This document shows, in pieces, positions 45,193 through 54,664 of a DNA stretch of 64,000 nt (positions are counted from its first letter, which is position 1; each line of letters begins with the position of its first letter). The position numbers and the translations under genes were made by a program. Below the pieces are notes generated by a model. That model had not been told where the DNA came from and did no database searches. It saw only the letters and a program-made list of their open reading frames with translations. Source of the DNA: Pelomonas sp937871895 (GTDB lineage Bacteria > Pseudomonadota > Gammaproteobacteria > Burkholderiales > Burkholderiaceae_C); assembly GCF_046348265.1 (NCBI RefSeq), contig NZ_JAXMEO010000006.1; one strand, given 5' to 3'.

Positions 45193-46110
45193 GTAGGCGC
45201 GCTCGCGCTTGGCGAGTTCCTCGCCCGGCACATGAGCGACGGAGAGCCCCAAGGCCGTCAGGCGCGCGTAGACGGAGCGATCAGCCAGCACCTTGGCCAG
45301 AGCTGTCGAGATGCGCTGCTGGACGGCAGCCGGCGTGCCAGCCGGCGCGAAGAGGCCGTAGTAAGGCAGCTCTTCAAAGCCCTTGAGGCCCAGCTCGGCA
45401 AAGGTCGGTACGTCGGGCAACAGGCCCTGGCGTTCGCGTCCCATCACGCCCACGATGCGGATCTTGCCGTCCCGGTGCGCGGTGATGAAGTCCGGCACCG
45501 AGCCCACGCCCGCGCCGATCTGGTTGCCCATCATTTCCTGCAGCATCGGTGCGCTGCCGCGGTAGGGCGCCGCCACCAGCTCCAGGCCGAACTTCTCGCC
45601 AAAGGTCTTGACCAGGAACTCCGGTACCGAGGCCGCCGCCGGGATGCCCACATTGCCTCGGCCGCCCTGGCGCTTGAGCAGCGCGATGTAGTCCTTGAAG
45701 TTGCTCGCCTGCGTGCCGCCAGACAACGCCACGGCATTCGCAAAGGTCGCGAAGCCCGCCACGTAGGCGAAGTCCTGCTGCGGGTTGAAGCCCGGGTTCT
45801 TGAGCGTCAGCGGCAGGATGGAGATGCTGTGGTCGTGGCTCAGGAAGAGGGTGTTGCCGTCAGGCGCCGCGGCCTTGAGCGCCTGTGCCGCCAGTTGGCC
45901 GCCGGCACCTGGCTTGTTCTCGACGATCACGGTCTGCCCCAGCAGCGGTTGCAGGCTTTCGGCCAACACGCGGGCGATGGCGTCCGTGCCGCCGCCGGGC
46001 GGGAAGCCCACCAGCAGGCGCAGCGGGGCGCCGTTGTTGGCGCGGGCGGCCGAGGGGCTGAGGGTGGCCAGGGAAGCGAGGGCGAGAAGGCTGGTGCGGC
46101 GGTCAAGCAT
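45142..46110 (-). CDS. Bug family tripartite tricarboxylate transporter binding protein
   Basis: Bug proteins are periplasmic solute-binding proteins, abundant in Burkholderiales, that feed TctAB transporters or act as sensors. The 322-residue product has an N-terminal signal peptide (LLALASLATLSPSAARA), then LLVGFPPGGGTDAIARVLAE, NKPGAGGQLAAQALK and GVGSVPDFITAHRDGKIR, all family hallmarks. The ATG at 46110 starts the signal peptide. No tctAB genes are adjacent. Its 3' end overlaps yihY by 51 bases. Confidence 0.92.
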   Translation of the reverse strand: MLDRRTSLLALASLATLSPSAARANNGAPLRLLVGFPPGGGTDAIARVLAESLQPLLGQTVIVENKPGAGGQLAAQALKAAAPDGNTLFLSHDHSISILPLTLKNPGFNPQQDFAYVAGFATFANAVALSGGTQASNFKDYIALLKRQGGRGNVGIPAAASVPEFLVKTFGEKFGLELVAAPYRGSAPMLQEMMGNQIGAGVGSVPDFITAHRDGKIRIVGVMGRERQGLLPDVPTFAELGLKGFEELPYYGLFAPAGTPAAVQQRISTALAKVLADRSVYARLTALGLSVAHVPGEELAKRERAYSATWAGIMKAAGFKPQ

Positions 46111-46157
46111 GGGTGAGGCTCCTTTGGCTGACAGTCTACGGCTGCTACGCTTGCTGC

Positions 46158-46970
46158 ATGAAGCTCGCACTCGGCGCTCTGTTCCTGATGTCCACGGTGG
46201 CTGCGGCCCAGCCGGCGAACAGCCCGCCGGAGCCTTCTGAGCCGCCGCTGCGCTACCTGCTGGGCATCGGTGCCGTGGAGCGGCCCGAGTACGACGGTGC
46301 TAGCCGATACGCGCTGAAGTTCAAGCCGCTATGGGCCCTGCAGTGGGGCCGCTGGCGCTTCAGCACCTCGGGCAGCAGTTCACTGCTGGGCTTCGGGCGC
46401 GGCGGGGCGGGGCCTGGCGCCAGCACCGAGCTGCTGAACAAAGGCCCCTGGCGCGTCAACCTCGCGCTGCGCTTTGACAGCGGCCGTGACAGCGGCGAAG
46501 CCCGCACCACCCAAGGCCTGCCCGACGTGCGCCGCACGCTGCGCGCCCGCCTGGCCGTGACCTATGCGCTGGCCCCGGACTGGGCGCTGACCACCGGTGC
46601 CTCGCAGGACCTGCTGGGCCGCGATGGCGGCCTGACGGGCGGGGTGGACCTGAGCTGGCGCTTCCATCGCTCACACGACACCGAGTGGACGGCCAGTGGC
46701 GGAATTTCAGCGGCCAATGCGCAGAACATGCGCAGCTATTTCGGCATCGATGCGGCGGGCAGTCTGGCATCGGGCAAGCCGGTGTACGAGCCCGGGGCGG
46801 GCCTGCGGTCCACTTACGCCGGCGTGGGGTTCACGCACCGCTTGGCGCCGCATTGGCTGGCCTTTGGCTCCACCGGCGTGAGCCGCCTGCTCGGGCCCGC
46901 AGCCGCCAGCCCGCTGACCGAGCGGCGCGATGCCGCTTCGCTGACGATGGGGATCGCCTGGCGGAACTGA
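46158..46970 (+). CDS. MipA/OmpV family outer membrane protein
   Basis: The 270-residue protein has a signal peptide ending TVAAAQ (about residue 18) and an antiparallel beta-barrel pattern of alternating residues throughout (for example YDGASRYALKFKPLWALQW, LRARLAVTYALAPDWALT), ending in a C-terminal MGIAWRN. MipA-type proteins are outer-membrane scaffolds or porin-like proteins. It is divergent from the Bug gene, 47 bases between starts. Confidence 0.85.
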   Translation: MKLALGALFLMSTVAAAQPANSPPEPSEPPLRYLLGIGAVERPEYDGASRYALKFKPLWALQWGRWRFSTSGSSSLLGFGRGGAGPGASTELLNKGPWRVNLALRFDSGRDSGEARTTQGLPDVRRTLRARLAVTYALAPDWALTTGASQDLLGRDGGLTGGVDLSWRFHRSHDTEWTASGGISAANAQNMRSYFGIDAAGSLASGKPVYEPGAGLRSTYAGVGFTHRLAPHWLAFGSTGVSRLLGPAAASPLTERRDAASLTMGIAWRN

Positions 46971-46971
46971 G

Positions 46972-47832
46972 TCAGAGGGCTGCAGGTGTTGTGACTGCCT
47001 CGGGCGCGGCATCCGTGGCCAGCGCCTCGCGGTAGGCATGCCAGGTCGCATGCCCCAGCCACGGCCCGACGATCAACAGGCCCAGGAAGTAGGGCAGCAT
47101 GGCCAGCACGATCAGGCTGGTGATGAGCACGCCCCAGACGAACATCACCAGCGGCTGCGTCAGGCAGAGCTTGAAGCTGGCGAGGCCGGCCGTCACGGCG
47201 TCGGTGTCCCGATCCAGCAGCATGGGCATGGCGATCACGCTGAACGCGAAGATCAGCCCGGCAAAGAGGCTGCCCACCGCCAGATAGGCCACGATGAAGT
47301 TGAGGTTCTGCGGGTCCAGCAGCTTCTGGATGGAGCCGGCAAAGTCCGGCATGCCCTGGAAGCTGACTGCAAACACCACGAGGGACGCGCGACCCCAGAG
47401 CATCTCCAGCACCAAAAGCACCGCGCCAAAGATAGCGATCTGGCCGATGCGCGGCATCCAGGCGCCCATGGCGTCGTCCAGCGTGGGGATGCCGCCGCGC
47501 TCCAGGCGGCGGCTCACCTGATAGACGCCGAGGCACAGGAAGGGCCCGAGCAGCAGGAAGCCGGCGCACAGGGCGAGGGTGTAAAGCGGCGCATGCTTGA
47601 AGACCAGCAGCACGGCCAGCCCCATCACGAAGAAGCAAACGCCAAAGAACAGGCTGACGCTGGGCGCGCGCCACAAGTCTTGCCAGCCCTGCCGCAGCCA
47701 GCCAAAGGGCGCGGCGACGGAGAGCCGGTTCAGCAGCGGGCCCGCGCTGACATTGGGCTCGGGCACATACGGTTGGTAGACGGCCGGGACTTCAGGCGTG
47801 GGCTCAGGAGCGTCGGACACGGCGCAGCTCAT
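46972..47832 (-). CDS. DUF2189 family integral membrane protein
   Basis: The 286-residue protein has six or so membrane helices, starting with a Pro-rich cytoplasmic N-terminus and then WLRQGWQDLWRAPSVSLFFG, which marks the DUF2189 family. Function is unknown. Its start lies inside the last 29 bases of lspA, so it is the last gene of the ileS-lspA unit and probably translated with it. It is convergent with the MipA gene, one base between ends. Confidence 0.82.
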   Translation of the reverse strand: MSCAVSDAPEPTPEVPAVYQPYVPEPNVSAGPLLNRLSVAAPFGWLRQGWQDLWRAPSVSLFFGVCFFVMGLAVLLVFKHAPLYTLALCAGFLLLGPFLCLGVYQVSRRLERGGIPTLDDAMGAWMPRIGQIAIFGAVLLVLEMLWGRASLVVFAVSFQGMPDFAGSIQKLLDPQNLNFIVAYLAVGSLFAGLIFAFSVIAMPMLLDRDTDAVTAGLASFKLCLTQPLVMFVWGVLITSLIVLAMLPYFLGLLIVGPWLGHATWHAYREALATDAAPEAVTTPAAL

Positions 47833-48295
47833 CCAGGATCAGGAGGATGGCGCCGATGGTGATGGCACTGTCTGCCACGTTGAAAGCGGGGAAATACCAG
47901 CCCGCGTAGTGAACCTGGATGAAGTCCACCACATAGCCGTGCCAGACCCGGTCCAGCACATTGCCGAGCGCACCGCCGAGCACGAGGCTCAGCGCCCAAC
48001 AAAAGAGGCGCTGCCCGGCATGCTTGCGCAGCATCCAGACGATGAAGCCCGCCGCCACCACGCCCAGCCCGAGGAAGAACCAGCGCTGAGCTCCGTCCGC
48101 ATGGTTGAGGAAGCTGAAGGCTGCGCCGTAGTTGTGGGCGCGCACGATGTCGAAGAAGCTCGTCACCGGGCGCACCTCGCCCAGGGTCATGCTGCTCACG
48201 ATCAGCACCTTGGTGAACTGATCAGCCAGGATGATGATGGCCGCGATCATCAGCCAGGGCCCGAGGCCGGCGGCGGGCTTGCCCTTGGTCGCCAT
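47804..48295 (-). CDS. lspA: lipoprotein signal peptidase
   Basis: LspA is the aspartic membrane protease that cleaves signal peptides of lipidated prolipoproteins. The 163-residue product has four membrane helices and the catalytic pair D115 (GNVLDR) and D142 (FNVADSAI). Its ATG overlaps the ileS stop by one base (TGATG), the conserved ribF-ileS-lspA order. Confidence 0.96.
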   Translation of the reverse strand: MATKGKPAAGLGPWLMIAAIIILADQFTKVLIVSSMTLGEVRPVTSFFDIVRAHNYGAAFSFLNHADGAQRWFFLGLGVVAAGFIVWMLRKHAGQRLFCWALSLVLGGALGNVLDRVWHGYVVDFIQVHYAGWYFPAFNVADSAITIGAILLILDELRRVRRS

Positions 48296-51126
48296 CAGGC
48301 CACCTTGCGCGTTTCGCCCGCGCCGTGCAGGTTGCTGTCGCAGCGGCCGCAGAGGCTCGGGTGCGCGGGGTTGCTGCCCACGTCTTCGCGGTAGTGCCAG
48401 CAGCGCTCGCACTTGGTGTGGGTGCTGGGCGTGACCTGAACGGCGAGCTCGCTGCCGGCCACGAGCCGCGCTGCCGAGGTGATGAAGACAAAGCGCAGGT
48501 CGTCGCCCAGCGCCTGCAGCAGGGCCAGGTCGTCGGGTGCGACGGTGACATCGATCTCGGCCTGCAGCGAGGCTCCGACGGCGCCCGTGGTGCGCACCGC
48601 TTCGATGGCCTTGTTGGCCACGTCGCGGATCTCGCGGATGCGCGACCACTTGGACAGTAGCGCGTCGTCCGTGGCGCCGAAGTCCCAGTAGGTCTCGGTG
48701 AAGATGCTCTCGCTCTTGCCGACCAAGGCCCAAGCCTCCTCGGCCGTGAAGCTGAGGAAGGGCGCCATCCAGCGCAGCATGGCCTGCGTGATCTGCCACA
48801 GCGCCGTCTGGGCCGAGCGGCGGGCCAGGGACTGCGGCGCGGTGGTGTAGAGCCGGTCCTTGAGCACGTCAAGGTAGAAGGCGCCGAGGTCTTCAGAGCA
48901 GTAGACCTGCAGCTTGGCCACGACGGGGTGGAACTCGTAGCGCTCGTAGTGGGCCAGGATGTCCTGCTGCAACTGCGACGCGCGGGCGAGCGCGTAGCGG
49001 TCCACCTCCAGCAGCTCGCTCGCCGCCACGGCCTGGGCGGGGTCGAAGTCCGAGGTGTTGGCCAGCAGGAAGCGCAGCGTGTTGCGAATGCGGCGATAGC
49101 CATCGACCACGCGGGCCAGGATCTTGTCGTCGAGGCCGAGGTCGCCGGAGTAGTCGGTGGCAGCGGTCCAGAGGCGCAGGATCTCGGCGCCGTACTTCTC
49201 GGACACCGTCTGCGGCGCGACGACGTTGCCCATGGACTTGCTCATCTTGCGGCCCTGGCCGTCCACGACGAAGCCGTGGGTGAGCAGGCCCTTGTAGGGC
49301 GCGCGGCCGTAGAGCGCGCAGCCGATCAGCAGCGAGGAGTGGAACCAGCCGCGGTGCTGGTCATGGCCTTCGAGATACAGGTCGGCCTCGGGGCCTTCAG
49401 CATGCCCGCTGCCGGCGTGGCTGCCCTTGAGCACGTGTTGGAAGGTGGAGCCGGAGTCGAACCAGACGTCGAGGATGTCCTGGCCCTTGCTGTAGGCGTC
49501 GGCTTCATCGCCCAGCCACTCGCGCGCGTCGAGCTGCGACCAGGCTTCGATGCCGCGCTGCTCAACGAGCGCGGCGGCGCGCTCCATGAATTCCAGCGTC
49601 TTGGGGTGTGGCTCGCCGGTGAGCTTGTGCAGGAAGACGGGCAGGGGCACGCCCCAGGCGCGCTGGCGCGAGATGCACCAGTCGGGCCGGCCGGCAATCA
49701 TGTCGTAGAGCCGGGCCTTGCCGTTCTCGGGGTAGAAGCTGGTGGCCTCGATGGCGGCCAGCGCCGTCTTGCGCAGGCTCTGCGGGGCTTTGTCCGACGT
49801 GAACAAGCCTTCGCCCTCGTCCATGCGCACGAACCACTGCGCGGCGGCGCGGTAGATCACGGGCGTCTTGTGGCGCCAGCAGTGCGGGTAGCTGTGGGTC
49901 AGCTTGCTTTGGGCCATCAGCCGGCCGGCGTCTTGCAGGGCCTGGGCGACGACGGGGTTGGCCTTCCAGATGTGCTGGCCGCCGAACAGCGGCAGGTCGG
50001 CCGCGTAGGCGCCATTTCCCTGGACGGGGTTCTTGATGTCGTCGAACTTCAGACCGTGCGAGATGCAGGACTGGAAGTCGTCGAGGCCATAGGCGGGCGC
50101 GGAGTGGACGACGCCGGTACCGTCTTCAGCGGTGGCGTAGTCGGCCAGGTAGACGGGGCTCTCGCGGTCAAAGCCAGGGTCCACGTGGGCCAGCGGGTGC
50201 TTGAACTTCAGCATCGCCAACTGCTTGCCTTGGGTCGTGGCCACAACGCGGCCTTCGAGCTGCCAACGGGCCAGGCACTTCTCGACCAAGGCCTCGGCGA
50301 CGAGGAACAGGCCCTTGGCCGTGTCCACCAAGGCGTAGGGCAGCTCGGGGTTGAGGTTGAGCGCCTGGTTGGCGGGGATGGTCCAGGGCGTGGTCGTCCA
50401 GATGACGGTGAAGGCGTCCTTGTCGAGCTGGGGCAGTCCAAACGCGGCGGCCAGTTTGTTGGGCTCGGCGCACAGGAAGGCGACATCGACGGCGGGGCTT
50501 TGCTTGTCGGCGTACTCGATCTCGAACTCGGCGAGCGAGGAACCGCAGTCAAAGCACCAGTAGACGGGCTTGAGACCGCGATACACAAAACCGCGCTCGA
50601 AGAGGCGCTTCAAGACGCGGATCTCGCCCGCCTCGTTGGCGAAGTCCATGGTCTTGTAGGGCCGGTCCCAGTCGCCGAGCACACCCAGGCGCTTGAAGTC
50701 GGCGCGCTGTGCGTCGATCTGCTCGGTGGCGTAGGCGCGGCTCTTGGCCTGCACCTCGTCGCGTGGCAGGCCGCGGCCATGGGTCTTCTCGATCTGGTTC
50801 TCGATTGGCAGACCGTGGCAGTCCCAGCCGGGGATGTAGGCGGCGTCCAGGCCCTTGAGCTGGCGTGCCTTGACGATCATGTCCTTGAGGATCTTGTTGG
50901 CGGCGTGGCCGATGTGGATCTGGCCGTTGGCGTAGGGCGGGCCGTCGTGCAGCACGAATTTGGGGGCGCCACAGCGCGCGTCGCGCAGACGCTTGTAAAC
51001 GCCGCCGTCCTCCCAGGCCTTGACCCAGGCGGGCTCGCGCTTGGGCAGGTCGCCCCGCATCGGGAAGGGCGTGTCAGGCAGGTTGAGAGTGGCGCGGTAG
51101 TCGGGGGTGCTGGCAGGAGTGCTCAT
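48295..51126 (-). CDS. ileS: isoleucyl-tRNA synthetase
   Basis: IleS charges tRNA-Ile and edits misactivated valine. The 943-residue class I enzyme has the HIGH motif at residues 71-74 (GQIHIGHA), a CP1 editing domain, the KMSKS motif (GRKMSKSMGNVV), an anticodon-binding domain and a C-terminal zinc-binding region with paired cysteines (CERC and CGRC). Length fits bacterial type 1 IleS. Confidence 0.98.
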   Translation of the reverse strand: MSTPASTPDYRATLNLPDTPFPMRGDLPKREPAWVKAWEDGGVYKRLRDARCGAPKFVLHDGPPYANGQIHIGHAANKILKDMIVKARQLKGLDAAYIPGWDCHGLPIENQIEKTHGRGLPRDEVQAKSRAYATEQIDAQRADFKRLGVLGDWDRPYKTMDFANEAGEIRVLKRLFERGFVYRGLKPVYWCFDCGSSLAEFEIEYADKQSPAVDVAFLCAEPNKLAAAFGLPQLDKDAFTVIWTTTPWTIPANQALNLNPELPYALVDTAKGLFLVAEALVEKCLARWQLEGRVVATTQGKQLAMLKFKHPLAHVDPGFDRESPVYLADYATAEDGTGVVHSAPAYGLDDFQSCISHGLKFDDIKNPVQGNGAYAADLPLFGGQHIWKANPVVAQALQDAGRLMAQSKLTHSYPHCWRHKTPVIYRAAAQWFVRMDEGEGLFTSDKAPQSLRKTALAAIEATSFYPENGKARLYDMIAGRPDWCISRQRAWGVPLPVFLHKLTGEPHPKTLEFMERAAALVEQRGIEAWSQLDAREWLGDEADAYSKGQDILDVWFDSGSTFQHVLKGSHAGSGHAEGPEADLYLEGHDQHRGWFHSSLLIGCALYGRAPYKGLLTHGFVVDGQGRKMSKSMGNVVAPQTVSEKYGAEILRLWTAATDYSGDLGLDDKILARVVDGYRRIRNTLRFLLANTSDFDPAQAVAASELLEVDRYALARASQLQQDILAHYERYEFHPVVAKLQVYCSEDLGAFYLDVLKDRLYTTAPQSLARRSAQTALWQITQAMLRWMAPFLSFTAEEAWALVGKSESIFTETYWDFGATDDALLSKWSRIREIRDVANKAIEAVRTTGAVGASLQAEIDVTVAPDDLALLQALGDDLRFVFITSAARLVAGSELAVQVTPSTHTKCERCWHYREDVGSNPAHPSLCGRCDSNLHGAGETRKVA

Positions 51127-51197
51127 GGCGGACGGTCAGGCACGTGGCGGCCTGACGAAGCAAGCGGTACGGGAAGTGGGCGGACGGCGGCGAGCCG

Positions 51198-52214
51198 TCA
51201 AATTCGGTCGCGCGTGGTCTGGCGACGTTCGGCCGCGTGCGCAGCCAGGAAAGCACGGGCCGCAGCGGTGTCGGCCGCGATGGCTGCCGTCAAGGCCTCC
51301 AGCCCGTCGTAGCGGGCTTCATCACGGAGTTTGTGCAGCAGTTCCACGCGCGCCAGTTTACCGTAGCCCCCCTCCGGGCCCAGGGGCCAGCCGAGGCAAT
51401 GGACCTCCAGCAGCACGCGGCCCGCGTCTTCGACGGTGGGCCGGCGGCCGAGGCTGGCCACGCCCGGAATCGGGTCCGGCGCGAGGCCATGGACCTGCAC
51501 GGCAAAGATGCCCTGGGCAGCCGGTTTGTCGTGCGTGAAGCGCAGGTTCAGCGTCCGGAAGCCGTTGCCGGCACCGAGGCTCGATTCACCCAACTGGCGC
51601 CCGAGCTTGCGGCCGTGGACGACGTGGCCGCTGATCGCATAGGGTCTGCCGAGCAGGGCGGCGGCGGCGCTCATGTCGCCGCGCGCCAGGGCATCGCGGA
51701 CGGCCGAGCTGCTGACGCGCAGGCCATGGACTTCGTAGCTGAGCATGCGGGCCACATCAAAGCCTTGGGCCCGGCCGGCGGCGTCGAGCGTGGCGTAGTC
51801 GCCCAAGCGCTTGGCACCAAAGCGGAAGTCGTCGCCCACCAGCACGTAGCCCACGCCCAGACCCTGGATCAGCACCTGGCGGATGAAGTCCTGGGCCGGC
51901 AGCGAGGCGAGGGCGTCGTTGAAGGGCAGGACCACGACCTGATCGACGCCGCAGCGTTCCAGTTCGGCCAGCTTGTCGCGCAGCGTGGCGATGCGGGCCG
52001 GGGCCAGCTCGGGTTTGCCGAGCTTGGCCGCAAAGTAGTCGCGCGGGTGGGGCTCGAAGGTGAGCACGCAGGTCGGCAGGTCGCGGTGCCGGGCCTCGGA
52101 CTGCAGCAGCGCCAGCATGGCCTGGTGGCCACGATGCACGCCGTCGAAGTTGCCGATGGTCAGCGCACAGGCTGGCGCCAGCTCGGGGTGGTGGACGCCT
52201 CGGAAAACTCGCAT
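51198..52214 (-). CDS. ribF: bifunctional riboflavin kinase / FAD synthetase
   Basis: RibF phosphorylates riboflavin to FMN and adenylates it to FAD. The 338-residue product has the N-terminal nucleotidyltransferase motif GNFDGVHRGHQAML (about residues 22-35), VGDDFRFGAKRLGD, and a C-terminal flavokinase domain with GRPYAISGHVVHGRKLGRQLG. It leads the ribF-ileS-lspA set, 71 bases before ileS. Confidence 0.96.
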   Translation of the reverse strand: MRVFRGVHHPELAPACALTIGNFDGVHRGHQAMLALLQSEARHRDLPTCVLTFEPHPRDYFAAKLGKPELAPARIATLRDKLAELERCGVDQVVVLPFNDALASLPAQDFIRQVLIQGLGVGYVLVGDDFRFGAKRLGDYATLDAAGRAQGFDVARMLSYEVHGLRVSSSAVRDALARGDMSAAAALLGRPYAISGHVVHGRKLGRQLGESSLGAGNGFRTLNLRFTHDKPAAQGIFAVQVHGLAPDPIPGVASLGRRPTVEDAGRVLLEVHCLGWPLGPEGGYGKLARVELLHKLRDEARYDGLEALTAAIAADTAAARAFLAAHAAERRQTTRDRI

Positions 52215-52226
52215 TGCAGGATTGTG

Positions 52227-52934
52227 TCAGTCACCCCAAACAGCTCGTGGCGATGGCACCCATTGCCACTGGCCGGGCGCCAGATCGGCGGGCAGCACGA
52301 GGGCCCCGAAGCGGCTGCGGTGCAAAGTCTCGACCCGGTTGCCGATGGCAGCCACCATGCGCTTGACCTGGTGGTACTTGCCCTCAACGAGCGTGAGGCG
52401 CAGCAGGTGCGCATCGGCCATCTCGGCGCCTTCCGCCACCACATGCTCACTGCGGCCACCGGGTTCGTGCAGGTCAACGCCCTGGCGCAGCTGGGCCACG
52501 GCGTCTTCCGTCAGCGCATGCTTGCAGCGCGCTTCATAGACCTTGGGCACATGGTGCTTGGGCGAGGTGAGCTTGTGGATCAGGCTGCCGTCATCGGTCA
52601 GCAGCAGCAGGCCGGTGGTGTCCTCGTCCAGCCGCCCGATGGGCTGCACGCCACGCTCGCGCAGCGGTGCCGGCAACAGCGACAGCACACTTGGGTGATG
52701 CTTGGGTTTTTGCGAGCACTCAAAGCCCGCCGGCTTGTGCAGCAGAATCAGGGCCTTCTCGGCATAGGGCCAGGACTGGTCGTCGACCTCGAAGACCAGG
52801 CCCTCGGGCTCGAAGTCAGCATCTGGGTCGTCCACGACCTGGCCGCCGATGCGTACCTCGCCGTGCTGCACCAGGCCCGCGCAAAGCCGGCGGGTGCCGA
52901 AGCCCTGCGTGAAGAGGATCTGTGAGAGCCGCAA
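52227..52934 (-). CDS. rsuA: rRNA pseudouridine synthase, RsuA family
   Basis: The 235-residue enzyme isomerises a uridine in 16S rRNA, probably position 516 as in RsuA. It has an N-terminal S4 RNA-binding domain (MRLSQILFTQGFGTRRL) and the catalytic D103 in GRLDEDTTGLLLLTDDG. RluB/RluE-type specificity cannot be ruled out. It is 12 bases upstream of ribF. Confidence 0.88.
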   Translation of the reverse strand: MRLSQILFTQGFGTRRLCAGLVQHGEVRIGGQVVDDPDADFEPEGLVFEVDDQSWPYAEKALILLHKPAGFECSQKPKHHPSVLSLLPAPLRERGVQPIGRLDEDTTGLLLLTDDGSLIHKLTSPKHHVPKVYEARCKHALTEDAVAQLRQGVDLHEPGGRSEHVVAEGAEMADAHLLRLTLVEGKYHQVKRMVAAIGNRVETLHRSRFGALVLPADLAPGQWQWVPSPRAVWGD

Positions 52935-52936
52935 GA

Positions 52937-53497
52937 TCAGCGCTTGACGCCAGCACCGGCAGGCTTGATGGCGCCACAGTCGGCGCCCAGCCAGCGGCCT
53001 TCGCCCTGCATGTTCATGGTCTCGGCTTTGCCTGAGGTGGTCACGCGGCGCACCTGGGTTTGGGTGGTGAAGGCCTCGTCACTGCTGAAGCTGATGGTGG
53101 CATCGCCTTCCGACGCGGGGTCCGTGCAGACGAAGTGCGTGCGCACGACGTTGCCCTCGCGCTTGGTGTCCTGGGTGCAGCGGCCCTCGTGGTTGATGGG
53201 GGCGTGGCGGCGGGCGGCCTGTTCGGGGGTGATGCAGCTCTTGATGCTGATGCCGCTGCCACCCGGCCCCACATTGAGGCTCACGCCGCGCTGGGCCATC
53301 ATCTGCTCCATCATTTGCCGTTGCGCTGCGGGCATGTTGGCCATGGCCTTCTGGGCCTTTTCCATTTGCGCCTGGCGCTCGGGTGAGAGTTGGGCGGTCT
53401 GCTTCATTTCCCAGAGCCCGGGCTTCATGCCCTCGGCCCATGCCAGGGGCGTCAGCAGCAGCAAGACGAGCGGCAGGTGGGGGCGGCGAAGGAACAT
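52937..53497 (-). CDS. DUF3617 family exported protein
   Basis: The 186-residue protein has a signal peptide (FLRRPHLPLVLLLLTPLAWA) then MKPGLWEMKQTAQLS, the DUF3617 opening, and three cysteines in the mature part (SC at ISIKSC, RC at GRC, VC at FVC) plus C in GADCG, probably forming disulfides. The ATG at 53497 has GGAG 7 bases upstream and is preferred over one ten codons earlier. Function is unknown. It lies two bases before rsuA. Confidence 0.82.
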   Translation of the reverse strand: MFLRRPHLPLVLLLLTPLAWAEGMKPGLWEMKQTAQLSPERQAQMEKAQKAMANMPAAQRQMMEQMMAQRGVSLNVGPGGSGISIKSCITPEQAARRHAPINHEGRCTQDTKREGNVVRTHFVCTDPASEGDATISFSSDEAFTTQTQVRRVTTSGKAETMNMQGEGRWLGADCGAIKPAGAGVKR

Positions 53498-53537
53498 GGC
53501 GGGCTCCGGCAACAAGGCAATAGACAACGGCGCAGTG

Positions 53538-54656
53538 TCAGGCGAAAACGCCCGCAGTGTCGAGCATGCGTTGGTTGACTTCGCCGAGGTGGTGCAGGGT
53601 GTCGCCCCACTGCAGTTCCATCACGGCGAGGCGCTTGAAGTAGTGGCTGCCCAGGTATTCATCGGTCACGCCGATGCCGCCGTGCAACTGCGTGCATTGC
53701 TGGCCGACGAATCGCATTGACTGGCCGAGCTGCACCTTGGCCTGTGACAGCGCACGGCGACGCACGTCGGGTTCATCGGTCAAGCGCAGCGTGGCGTAGT
53801 AGCTCATGGAACGGGCGAGCTCCAACTGCATCTTGCAGTCCGCCACCCGGTGGCGCAGGGCCTGGAAGCTGGCGATGGGCACGCCGAACTGGCGGCGGGT
53901 GTTCAGGTAGTCGATGGTGAGTTCAAGCAGGCGCTCCATCACCCCCACGGCGTCGGCGGCCTGGGCGGCGATGCCGATGTCGGCCGCTAGCTCCAGCAGG
54001 GATTGGCCAGACTCCGGGCCCGCGATGCGGGTGCCGGGCGTGTCGGCCAGATGCAGTTCGGCGGCACTGCTGCCGTCATGCAAGGCATAGGGCCGCAAGC
54101 TGAGTCCCGGCGACTCGCGATGCACCAGATAAAGCGAGGTGCTCGCTGGCGATTCGAGATCCAGCGCGGGAATCAGGAAGGCCTGCGCATGGGCGGCGGC
54201 GGGTACCAGGCTCTTGTGGCCGGTCAGGCGTTGCTCGCGCGCTTGGGTCTGCCCAGCGGTGAGGCGGTGGCGTGCGCGTGGCTCCTGGTGCGCCAGCACC
54301 ACGAGGGCGTCGCCAGCGGCGATGCGTGGCAACCATTGCGCGGCCACTTCAGGCGCACCCGCAGCCAGCAGGGCCGGCGCGATCAAGGCGCCTTGTGCGA
54401 GCGGTTCGAGCACCAGGCCTCGGCCCAGCTCTTCCATCGCAATCATGGCCTCGACAGGCCCCCAGCCCAGGCCGCCGTGGGCCTCCGGTACCGCAAGTGC
54501 GGTCAGCCCCAGGCCGGCCAGGGCCTGCCACATTTCGGCGCTGAATCCGCCGGTCGCAACGGTCTTGCGGCGGCGCTCGAACGGGTAGTCCTTGTCGACA
54601 AATCGCCTCACGGCGGCGCGCAGGGCCTCTTGGTCGTCGCTGAAGTCAAAGTCCAT
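53538..54656 (-). CDS. acyl-CoA dehydrogenase, subunit without the usual catalytic glutamate
   Basis: The 372-residue ACAD-fold protein has FAD/CoA-domain segments MDFDFSDDQEALRAAVRRF, NTRRQFGVPIASFQALRHRVAD and QLHGGIGVTDEYLGSHYFKRL. It lacks both the YEG-type glutamate near the C-terminus and the HERT-type glutamate present in its partner, as in the non-catalytic subunits of heterotetrameric FadE pairs. It lies 8 bases downstream of the partner gene. Substrate is unknown; such pairs often act on branched, sterol-like or aromatic acyl-CoA. Confidence 0.85.
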   Translation of the reverse strand: MDFDFSDDQEALRAAVRRFVDKDYPFERRRKTVATGGFSAEMWQALAGLGLTALAVPEAHGGLGWGPVEAMIAMEELGRGLVLEPLAQGALIAPALLAAGAPEVAAQWLPRIAAGDALVVLAHQEPRARHRLTAGQTQAREQRLTGHKSLVPAAAHAQAFLIPALDLESPASTSLYLVHRESPGLSLRPYALHDGSSAAELHLADTPGTRIAGPESGQSLLELAADIGIAAQAADAVGVMERLLELTIDYLNTRRQFGVPIASFQALRHRVADCKMQLELARSMSYYATLRLTDEPDVRRRALSQAKVQLGQSMRFVGQQCTQLHGGIGVTDEYLGSHYFKRLAVMELQWGDTLHHLGEVNQRMLDTAGVFA

Positions 54657-54664
54657 AGTGCACC

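Noticed and set aside
48928..51312. A 794-codon open frame antisense to ileS
   Set aside because: It reads as Val/Gly/Ala/His low-complexity sequence and has no recognisable domain; ileS is certain.
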